From Lolium rigidum (taxonomy: Eukaryota; Streptophyta; Magnoliopsida; Poales; Poaceae): a stretch of DNA of 64,000 bases. Within the stretch, counting starts at the first letter, position 1. Each line of letters begins with the position of its first letter. The translations under genes were made by a program, and so were the position numbers. Location: contig NC_061512.1 in the NCBI RefSeq assembly GCF_022539505.1, positions 247,644,510-247,708,509 of the forward strand, given 5' to 3'. This document shows, in pieces, positions 12,297 through 20,935 of this stretch. Below the pieces are notes generated by a model that made no database searches, was not told the DNA's origin, and saw only the letters and a program-made list of their open reading frames with translations.

Positions 12297-13371
12297 ATCA
12301 TCCTCTTTGCCCAAGTGAGCAGGAAGAACACGTGAAGAGGGCTTGAGGACCAAATCCCCAAGATCTCCCAAAATAGCTTGAGAGGGACCAAATCCTTTGG
12401 TGAAGAGGCTTCAGAGATCCCGATCTATGGTTGGGTGAAGTTTGGGGAGAAACTAGTGGTGGGAAGGGCCTAGGACGTGGTGGAGATGGTGGAGGCGGCG
12501 GCCATGGTGGTTTGGGAGGTGGGGGATAATGAGGAAGAAGACCCCCAAGGGGTATCCTCCCCCAACACATAACCAGCCGCACGTCCGGTCGGCCGCCCGG
12601 TTGACCGGGCCAGGCGCCGAATGGCCCGGCGCAAAGGCCGGTCCGACCGGGCCAGTGACCGGCCAAAGTTTGTTTGCCCAGTTTTTGTCTCATTTTGCCT
12701 CGTTTTGCCCCTATTCTTTGTGTAAATGTGTATGAATGCTCAGATGATGACATGTACATATAGATAGATAGATGATGATGAGATGAGCATAGACATGGGG
12801 TTGGAAACACAAAGTTCTCTAGGCATACCCATTGGAGTGAAATCCAAACAAGAAATAAATAGCAACAATGGGCATGATTCGAAGTATATCAAGAACCATA
12901 AAACATTTTGGAATAGTTTTTGGCAATAAGATCATTTAGCCTTATATAGTCAAATCAAGTTGTAACTGAGGCTCAATGAGGGGCGGGGGATAACTCCCCC
13001 TATGTGAAAGCGCAAACGTCATGAGACCTTGAAGAGACATGCTTGGGTCCATATAATGACATTGGGTCTATTTATGTTGCACACATAGGTATGCATCATA
13101 CCAAGACATGGTAAGATGACTATCCCCATGCAGCCACCCGAGAGAGACTCGATGGATGCATGCCAACCATGATGTGCCTAGGCCCGTAGACGAGACCTAG
13201 CAGCCTTGTCACCACACAGACTCTGCCGGGAACCAGCCACGAAGTCTGCACCGCTCGCCGCCCTCCCTCCCAGATGACGACGGATGCAGCCGCCATCAAC
13301 TGAGAGGAAACCATCGTCCGCCACCCTCCGTGCTGCTGCAGGGCAGTCGCGCTGTTATGCCAGCGTCCACG
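12297..13371. other. Non-coding DNA, probably 5' part of element 2 plus unassigned sequence
   Basis: Bases 12588-12665 repeat the GC-rich CCGGTCCGACCGGGCC words seen in the two LTRs on the left. Bases 12666-13085 are AT-rich with short GATA/GATG runs and a ctccccct block at about 12992. Bases 13086-13371 are GC-rich and continue across element 3 at 15302, so they belong to the host sequence that element 3 entered. No gene is supported. Confidence 0.5.
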
Positions 13372-13376
13372 CCACG

Positions 13377-13919
13377 TGTCGAGGGTACTCCTCGGCAATG
13401 CCCACCTTTTGGGGCTTAGGGTTGACGGAATCCTGCAAGCTGACACGAGACATCGCATACCAAACAAGCGGGGAGAGATATTTACCTAGGTTCGGGGCAC
13501 TCGATGAGGTAAAACCCTTACTTCATGCTTGCCTGATCTTGATTATTGGAACTATCGGGTTACAATGGGGTAGCCGAATGCTAAGACTAAGATCTCGTTG
13601 AGAAGCTAAGATTTCGTATGACCTAGCTCTAGACTTGCGGTGGTTCTGGCTAAGTTGATTGTGTGTCCCTCGGCAGATCCTCTCCTGGCCCTTATATTGT
13701 GAGCCAGGTCCCGAGAGTTCTGTCCGGGTTCGACTAAGTTACAAAGAGTTCTACGTTTAGGCTTTTCTTGTTCTTCGTCTTCTTGCCTTGTTCATCAAGT
13801 CGTTTTCTTCGGAACCGACATAGCGGCTCACCTTGGTTGATGAATGATATTCATGGGCCCCTGGTTGGGCCGTAGGAGGTAACATATTACGTGTTATCTG
13901 AATGATAATGCCCACATCA
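13377..13919 (-). repeat. 3' LTR of element 3 (543 bp)
   Basis: This is the complete copy, with TG...CA ends. It shares about 500 bp with the second copy from tgcccaccttttggggc onward, including a shared tract with TTACAATGGGGTAGCCGA. Confidence 0.85.
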
Positions 13920-14799
13920 GTAGCCCCCGAGTGACTGGCCGAAGTGAAGCTTCGAGCAGGGACTAAAGTTGTCTTCTGTCGAACATCCATAATCTTCGGA
14001 AGACCTTGATCTCTATAAAACTTCAGTTTTATCGGGTGCACGACCAGTGCTCCTGATGGGAGTAGCCCCAGAGTCTAAGCACATATGCTTGCAACCGTGT
14101 GTAGACTCAAGTTGTACTACTCGAACGTTTTCAACTGTCGATATGTCATTGCAAGCTATGGCAATCATCCGATATCTTTTGTATATCGGGTCTTCAATAC
14201 CTTCGGATGAAGTCACGCCAATTGATGATACGTAAGGGATTTGAGTAACATGCCCAGTTTCACTCGATGAATCGATACTGATTAACTGCCAATGGCAAAA
14301 CAATGTTACTCTACTTCAGAATCAAGTCCCCGGGCACGATTCTGGGTCTTCTGAATCCTTCGAGTCCATGTTTTTATCGGGTGCGCGTCCAGCGCTCCCG
14401 ATGGGAGTAGCCCCCGAGTCTAGGCACGGATGCTTGCAACCGTGTGTAGACTCAAGTTGAACTACTCGAATGGTATAAACTTCTTCGGATGCTTCACTAC
14501 GAGTCGATACTTTTGATGACATCAACGATGACGTGGTTACTGCGGCGGTTCAATTGACAGGACGTGACCTGACGGGTCCACCCCGCTTCTGCGCGGTAAG
14601 TTAGGAAATGACTTGTCCTTGCGCATTGACCGTGGTGGAGAAAACGTCCTTTATTATAATGGACACAACGACGCGTGGTGACCTAATCACAGATTTCTCT
14701 TGGTAACTTCTCTTTTATAAAGGAGAGGGAAGAAAATTACTTCCACCACTCTTCCCTTTCATAGCTTTTCTTCTTCCTTCAGCTTCTTCTTCAGCTCAT
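13920..14799 (+). other. Interior of element 3: repeated modules and a plus-strand promoter-like segment
   Basis: Two ~100-bp copies of a module containing gatgggagtagccc and gcttgcaaccgtgtgtagac occur at about 14030-14125 and 14375-14470. Bases 14640-14799 look like a plant promoter and leader on the plus strand, with a TATA-like box tttataaagg (14712-14721) and then a CT-rich leader. That is antisense to the element. Tat-lineage Gypsy elements are known to carry antisense ORFs near the 3' LTR, so this may be what is left of one; no ORF remains. Confidence 0.45.
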
Positions 14800-15296
14800 C
14801 GGTAATGCCCACCTTTTGGGGCTTAGGGTTGACGGAATCCTGCAGGCTGACACGAGACATCGGATACCAAAAAACGGGGAGAGAGATTTACCCAGGTTCA
14901 GGGCCCTCGATGAGGTAAAACCCTTACTTCCTGTGATCTTGATTATTGGAACTATCGGGTTACAATGGGGTAGCCGAAGGCTAAGACTAAGATCTCGTCG
15001 ATAAGCTAAGATTTCGGTGGTTCTAGCTAAGTTGATTGTGTGTCCCTCGGCAGACCCTCTCCTGGCCTTTATATTGTGAGCCAGGTCCCGAGAGTTCTGT
15101 CCGGGTTCGACTAAGTTACAAAGAGTTCTACGTTTAGACTTTCCTTGTTCTTTGCCTTCTTGCCTTGTTCATCAAGTCTCTTTCTTCGAAACCGACATAG
15201 AGGCTCACCTTGGTTGATGGATGATCTTCATGGGCGCCTGGTTGGGCCGTAGGAGGTAACATAATATGGGTTATCCGAAGGATAATGCCCATATCA
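14800..15296 (-). repeat. 5' LTR of element 3, truncated at its inner end
   Basis: Homology to the left LTR stops at the word tcgg near 14800. The last ~20 bp of the LTR and the PBS are replaced by sequence that belongs to the interior, so an internal deletion removed the LTR end, PBS, gag and pol together. Confidence 0.75.
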
Positions 15297-15493
15297 CCAC
15301 GCCCAAACCCTAGATCACCGTCCCGTGCTAGTGAGCGCAAGTGATGGGGCGAGGGAGGCCCCGCCACCAGGGCTTTGCCTAGCCGCACCCTCTGGTGGCA
15401 ACGAGGTGGGAGGTGGGAAGGGGACGGAGAGGTAGGCGGCGGCTAAGGCTTCCCTCGATCGCCATACGGGGGCGATGCGAGGGGTTACGATGC

Positions 15494-16990
15494 AATATTA
15501 GCGATCAATCACATCCGTCGCTCTAGTCTATGATGAGTTTATCACGTATAGACCATAGTTATATTGCGGAACAATATTCAGAAACTACAAATGTAGCTCG
15601 GGCTACATGTAAGTCTTATTTTTTGAAAATGACATATGAAAGGACATAGATTTGGTACACATGGGCACCAATGATCTCTTTATTCAATTTTTTTTATTAA
15701 GTTTTAAAAAAATTCTGAAAGATGCATGATGTAGCCTGTATCTCACAAACGAGCAAAATTTTATTTGGAAACAATGTGTAGTTTGGGATACACAAAAATA
15801 ACAAAGTGTATATGTGGGTATAGTGATTTTAAATCTCTAAAAAGGACATACTTTGTCATTTTTGTTTGCTCATAATTGCCTACAAAATATTTGAAATTCA
15901 AATTTTGCATGTTAGTGGGATAGATCATCATCTACTTTTAGAATTTTCTTTCATAATTTTTTTAACCTGTAAATATAATTTTTTAAATTTTCTAATATGC
16001 CGAGAGCACTGGTGCTCGGAAGCCAAAATAACTTTTCACATATTAAATTTCAAACAATTATGAAAGATAATCCCGATGTTGATACTGTTGTATTCTATGA
16101 ACATATAAAATCTCATTTCAAACACCACTGTATTTTGGGCAACACAACAATGATAAAATCTGGTTATTTTGTAGATTTCAAAGTTTGCATTGTTCACTAT
16201 TTGAGATATCCATTTTTGTTATTTTTACACTATCTATTAGAATATAAGGTAATTCGAGTTGAGTATTTGCAGTTTTTTAAAAATTTCAGTTTTTTTTTAG
16301 AAAATAAAATGCCATATTCAAAATTTTGAAAAGTGGCCTACATGTAGCCCTGGCTACAAAAGCCGCACTCACAAATATTTACGTACGGAGTATTTAGGTT
16401 ACTCTTATTTATAAGTAAGGAAGGACCAACAAGCTGGGTCCATCCGTCCATGCCAGCAAGTCCATGCGCTAACCAGCACACAAAAATCCTGAAGTCGAAC
16501 AGAAAACAAACGCCAGCGCATGAGAATATACGGGAACGAAATTATGCTTTACCTCGTATAGTGGCATGAGTCTATTCCAAATTTGAGAGTTTTTTTCTTT
16601 TAATATTATATGTATCTAGACATACTTTAGTGTGTTCATTCATGTCATTACGTATCTAGTCAACATCGAAATATATAAAGCATTTTTTAATTTGGAAGGT
16701 TTTTTTTTACTGGCGCATACATAATGCAGTACCTATCTAAAACCTGTACATAATCTTCGGAGTAGGCATACACAGGCTCAAGCAAAGGAAGCCACGAAGG
16801 ATTAGAAGATGGATCATCGGCGGCGACGCCCGGAGAAACGCCGCAGGATAATAACGCCTCCTCCGGCTGCCGTCATCGCCCTCCCCGACGACCTGCTTTT
16901 CATGGAAGTCTTGGTGCGTCTCCCTGCAAAATGCCTCCTGCGCTTCAAATCTGTCTGCCGCTCCTGGTGCGTCGGCATGGCGGACGCCGT
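15494..16990 (+). repeat. Segmental duplication, copy A (includes start of F-box gene 1)
   Basis: This AT-rich stretch and the first ~180 bp of the F-box gene match 38206-39290 plus 42348-42760. Shared landmarks include gatgagtttatcacg, gtgctcgg.agccaaaat, gcaagtccatgcgcta and the block just before the F-box ATG (cggagtaggcatacacaggc). Copy A has ~100 bp (about 16349-16455) that copy B lacks. Apart from the F-box start there is no gene in it; the bases between 15302 and 15493 are GC-rich host sequence without a supported gene. Confidence 0.85.
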
Positions 16991-18041
16991 CTTCGTCCGC
17001 CGCCACCGTGATTTCTCCCGCGCGAGTCAGCCGTCAATGCTCCTCATCGGGCGCAAGAGTGCCACCGAAGACGAAGAAGAACCCTCCGGTGACATCACCT
17101 TCTACCGCCTGCGGCTGGGACAGACACCGGGCAAGTCCAAGGTCAAAGCGGAGTTGCTGCTCGAGAAGGCGTGCCCACTGGAAGCGGCGATCTCACCGAC
17201 GCATTGCGATGGCCTGGTCGCCATCGTAAACGCCACGGATCAGGTGTTTGTGTGCAATCCGGCCACAAATGAGCTCGTCGCGCTGCCGCTCGGCAGCCCG
17301 AACGTGGAATACACAAAGTTTCCATCGGGGGCGATCGGCTTCGACCGGTGGCGCAACGAGTACGTCGTCTCCAGGTGCTTCTACCGGCGCCGGTGCTACG
17401 ACGAGTCCAGCGGCAATTTTGATTACGACATCGGGCACGAGATCTTCACGCTCGGTGGCGAGTCCTGGGAGCTCACCGCGGACCCGCCTCACGCTATCGG
17501 CGGCACTCGACCCGTGTACACGGGAGACGCCTTCTACTGGGCGTGCGATGAAGACGAACACCCCCGGCCGAGCTCGCTGCTGCGGTTCAGCCTGCGCCAC
17601 AGGACGTTCGACATGGTGCCATGCCCTCCTAACTTCGGCTACCACACTGCCCTCGACCATCTGGCGGAGCTAGACGGCAAGCTGTGCTACGTCAACAACG
17701 GGGCCTCGTTGACGACCTTTGACGTGTGGCAGCTGGCGGATGACGACGGGACAGGACCAGCCCAGTGGTCGCTGCGCTGCCGGATCGATCCGGGAGACGA
17801 CGACGAGTGCTTCGGGAGCTACGGCTTCCTGCCGCTTTGGGCCACCGGGGGCAGGATGCTGGTGATGGTGTCTGACGAGACGCTGTACTGGTGTGACGAG
17901 AAGAGCCGAGGTGTGGAGGAAGTGATGGACCTGGAAGAGGCTCTGGACTTGGAGGAGGGCAATTATGTTCGCCACGTCGTCCCATACAGGGAGAGTCTCG
18001 TCTCCATCAGAAACTTCACTGTCGAAGGACATCACTCGTAA
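16809..18041 (+). CDS. F-box protein with FBA-type C-terminal region (F-box gene 1)
   Basis: An uninterrupted single-exon ORF of 410 residues. A basic N terminus is followed by an F-box at about residues 22-65 (IALPDDLLFMEVLVRLPAKC, then LLRFKSVCRSW), which in this family binds SKP1 in an SCF ubiquitin ligase. The rest looks like the F-box-associated domain of plant proteins: THCDGLVAI at about 135-143, CNPATNELVALP at about 154-165, then WELTADPP and the C-terminal LWATGGRMLVMVSDE. This region would choose the substrate; which one is unknown. The ATG is chosen because the same ATG context is kept in the duplicated copy at 42588. I see no clear TATA box. Full length for the family, so probably functional, although large grass F-box families contain many silent copies. 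Confidence 0.85.
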   Translation: MDHRRRRPEKRRRIITPPPAAVIALPDDLLFMEVLVRLPAKCLLRFKSVCRSWCVGMADAVFVRRHRDFSRASQPSMLLIGRKSATEDEEEPSGDITFYRLRLGQTPGKSKVKAELLLEKACPLEAAISPTHCDGLVAIVNATDQVFVCNPATNELVALPLGSPNVEYTKFPSGAIGFDRWRNEYVVSRCFYRRRCYDESSGNFDYDIGHEIFTLGGESWELTADPPHAIGGTRPVYTGDAFYWACDEDEHPRPSSLLRFSLRHRTFDMVPCPPNFGYHTALDHLAELDGKLCYVNNGASLTTFDVWQLADDDGTGPAQWSLRCRIDPGDDDECFGSYGFLPLWATGGRMLVMVSDETLYWCDEKSRGVEEVMDLEEALDLEEGNYVRHVVPYRESLVSIRNFTVEGHHS

Positions 18042-20704
18042 GCTCGTAACTAAGTTCTGTCTGCAAGAAAGGTTTGAGTTTTGCACTGAGGATCACGAGT
18101 AGTCCAAAATCCTTAACAAGTTCAGTCTGAACAATTAGTCTGGAAATCTTAGCGTCAGGTGTAAACGAGGCATGCATGTACACCAACTCTATGTACATAT
18201 ATGTATATATAGTTGTCTTGTCTTGGCAACAACATTTTCCGTTTAGAGCATCCACAACAATGCTAGACACTTACCTAGGTGCTTAAGTAGCCAACAAAAT
18301 TTCTTGTCCCAAATTATACACCAGTAAGAATATTGCCCCTTGAGCTGAATTTTGAATATGGCAACAAAATCGCATAAACCCTTTTCACAACAGTTTTGCT
18401 TGATCTTCCACCTGCATGCATAGCTCCCTAGTGGAAGCAAGGACTATAGCTAAGGGCCCACGCTTGCTTGTATATTGCCGCCAGTACCGAAAAATCCGGC
18501 TTTGTCGTGTTCATGTGGGTTTGCATGTGTCAGGGAGCCCGGAACACGGCAAATACTGTCTTTGCAATGTGTGCCTTTGCCACGACACACGATAAAGAAC
18601 ATATCACGCCCACGGTGGAAAAAAAACACACGACAAAGAAAAGGCACACAACCACATTGTAGCAACCGTCGACACCGCTTGTAGCAATCGTCGCCGCTGC
18701 TCGCAGCATCAACTCATGTCCCTTGCATCTTAGGCAAACATTGGTCGCGGCATCATACCTGGCCCTTGGAGCACGAAAACACCATAGCAGCATCGGGATC
18801 ACGACGCTTCGATTTGCAGGTTACATGGTGTCGCTCGCAACTCCTCCATGCCCCTAGCATCAACGCTGGCGTGGCCTACCTTGCGGCAAAATGCCAGCTC
18901 GTGCGAATATTTAAAACACATTGAAGTATTTTTATTTCATTGATATAATTTTTTGGTTGCAAAAGTAGGTACTGCAAACGTACGTGTGTGGTAATATTTA
19001 AGACATATTGTCACAATGTTATGTTGTTGCGAAATAGATGTGATATCGTCACAATGTTGATAGGCCCCACATGCCTGGCTTGTTTTATGAATTTTATAAT
19101 ATGGCATATTGACTAAATAATGAACCTTCATGTTTGAATGGATTTTTTTACTATAGTATTATTTTGGCAGCAAGAACAATTGATTTTGTTTGGACCCACG
19201 ATGGGGAAGGCTGCAACATGAGTCGGTAAAAAATATATTGCAACACAAGTATCTAATCGATCATTCAAAGTTATTACTCCTAACCGTCAAGCTGAAACAC
19301 GTTTCGTTTCATGTTAGTCAACCCAATTAATACTCCTTCCGTTCATTAATATAAGATGCTAATTGATTCCTCTAATTATTCTTTTCAGAACACACATAGC
19401 ATGTTATTAAAGAAGATAGTCCACAGAAGACAAGAGTACAACATGTCATACCAGCGCGGTGGAAGCCACCATTATTTTTAAAAATAGTTGACTATCTTCC
19501 CCAAATTTAGCCACGCATATCCTTCACGTCGAACCCACCAATGAGACTCCATCGAAGACAATGCCATTCGAATGCTTCGAGATCACCCACATCACCAAAA
19601 TCGTTACGTTCTGGAAGTCTCTTTGCCGTTAATGCCGGGTCTTCGAAGAAAGCCACACAAAGAAGTGACCGTTGAGAGGTATCCGATACTCTCATATCGA
19701 ATTGGCCACGCCTTTCTCCTTCCCGCAAAGAAGACAATGTAGTCAGATATGGCCGCAACTCCCAAGTTTCTCCCATGCCCAACAAAACACACATCCCTCA
19801 TCCCCACTATGAGCTTTTCCACCTCCTGCTATCTAGCCCAGATGGTCTCATGAATCGCCGCGACATCGAGGTTCGGACCAACATCACCTATCAAGAGACC
19901 TTCTGTAATAAGCGGACCATAAAACCCAAATCTTTCGAACATGATCGCAATGTCGAGTGCTGTAAATCAAACCTCCTCCAAGAATAGAATGTCCTCTTTA
20001 TCACCAACAACCGAGCTGATGGCGACACGGAATAAAACATCGACATCCAACGGGACTTGTATGTTAAACTCCTACCACAGCTTGCGGATCAAGCTGATGG
20101 AGCCAATCCCTTGTCGTTGACCAAGCAGTGCCTCTTCTTTTACCACCGCTTCATATAGGGGAGAAGGATAAAAGAGGAGAAGGCACCCTAATTTGTCGTA
20201 CCAGGGTGAAATCTTATTTCCCTATTTTTTCAAGAACAAAAATTCAAGAAGAGAAGGTGCCCTCTCGAGCTAGGCCCGGATGTAAGTGTAGTTTGTTCGA
20301 GAGGCTCAATAGCCCCATAGCTTAAAACCATTTTCATATTTCTAATAAAAACTGATTGAGAAGGGTTGACCGGTCCAATAGGATTGGGTAGTTGGGTCCC
20401 TTGTATTTATTTCCTCCCCCTCCCCTAAAAAAATTCTCCATCTGCTTCAAAATAATTAGTATTTAAAAATAGATATATCTAGACATATTTTTGTGTGTAT
20501 TTTCACTAATGTAAACCTCTCACATATTTCAGAATTGATTAGATATGGACCGAAATAAGTAGATACAAATTGTGTGAAAAAGCTAAAAGATCTTAGTAGT
20601 GAAAGAAGGGACAAGGAGTTTTGGCTCATGGTGTAGATACACCTATTAGGAAAAATAAAATTTAAATTTATTTTAAAATGTTAAAAAAATTGAATAAAAT
20701 TCAA
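18042..20704. other. Intergenic DNA with decayed repeats
   Basis: No convincing gene. Bases 18480-18660 carry the ctttgcc/cggcaaa and cgacaaag words typical of degenerate DNA-transposon ends. Bases 18660-18760 repeat gtagcaa-cgtcg words similar to 57.06-57.7 kb. Bases 19328-19385 and 20435-20600 look like old Stowaway-type MITE halves. Bases 19500-20000 have moderate coding-like composition on the minus strand but only short broken frames with no recognised domain. Confidence 0.4.
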
Positions 20705-20935
20705 GGAAAACTGATGATCTAGTCAACAAGAAACGGGCACTTTGAATCTTGACTTTTTTAGGGATCATGCATCTCCCTCTTGGAAAACTGATGATCTAGT
20801 CGATCACAAGATGAATACTAGTTTGGATGTTGATGACAAGGCAAAAGCTGAAAACAGTACTGCAGAACATGATTTATCATATAAACCACCCAAGGATGGT
20901 TCTGGTATAGACATAATTGTTTTTTCTTTCAAATT
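20705..20935 (+). pseudogene. Captured fragment of the GAUT4-like gene (exon 4 plus start of intron 4)
   Basis: Bases 20721-20935 match 45247-45467 of the galacturonosyltransferase gene with two substitutions and one 6-nt deletion. The copy includes the exon 4 splice donor and about 31 bp of the following intron, so it was copied from DNA, not from spliced mRNA. Just before it, 20705-20724 repeats a 20-nt piece from inside the same exon (45308-45327); the two pieces meet at the shared word AGTC. The frame opens into short nonsense on both sides, so no protein function is expected. Very high identity points to a recent event. Confidence 0.93.

Larger units (their letters stand above)
8959..13085 (-). 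mobile_element. Element 2: LTR retrotransposon with an unusual ORF, minus strand, 5' end missing
   Basis: The 3' LTR is 8959-10280. A polypurine tract abuts it on the right, so the internal region lies rightwards and the element is on the minus strand. It encodes one frameshifted protein (10787-12296) with no gag knuckle, protease or reverse transcriptase. No PBS or 5' LTR is found before about 13.1 kb, so the 5' end is lost; the right border given here is approximate. It interrupts the Angela-like pol at 8958/8959. The LTR shares a ~120-bp core with element 1. Confidence 0.7.
13377..15296 (-). mobile_element. Element 3: short, internally deleted Gypsy-type LTR element with exact 5-bp TSD
   Basis: Two related LTR copies face the same way: 13377-13919 (ends TGTCGAGGG and CACATCA) and a shorter copy, about 14800-15296. 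CCACG stands immediately outside both ends (13372-13376 and 15297-15301), a perfect 5-bp target duplication. The minus-strand purine run GGGGGCTAC abuts the left LTR at 13920, so the left copy is the 3' LTR. The interior is only about 880 bp and lacks gag, pol and a PBS. The LTR-end sequence (gccgaggagtaccctcgaca) resembles Gypsy elements of the Tat/Retrosat type known from wheat; that part is recall, not a search. Confidence 0.85.

Noticed and set aside
17193..17660. Minus-strand ORF of 155 residues in F-box gene 1
   Set aside because: A shadow of the real plus-strand gene caused by GC-rich third positions.
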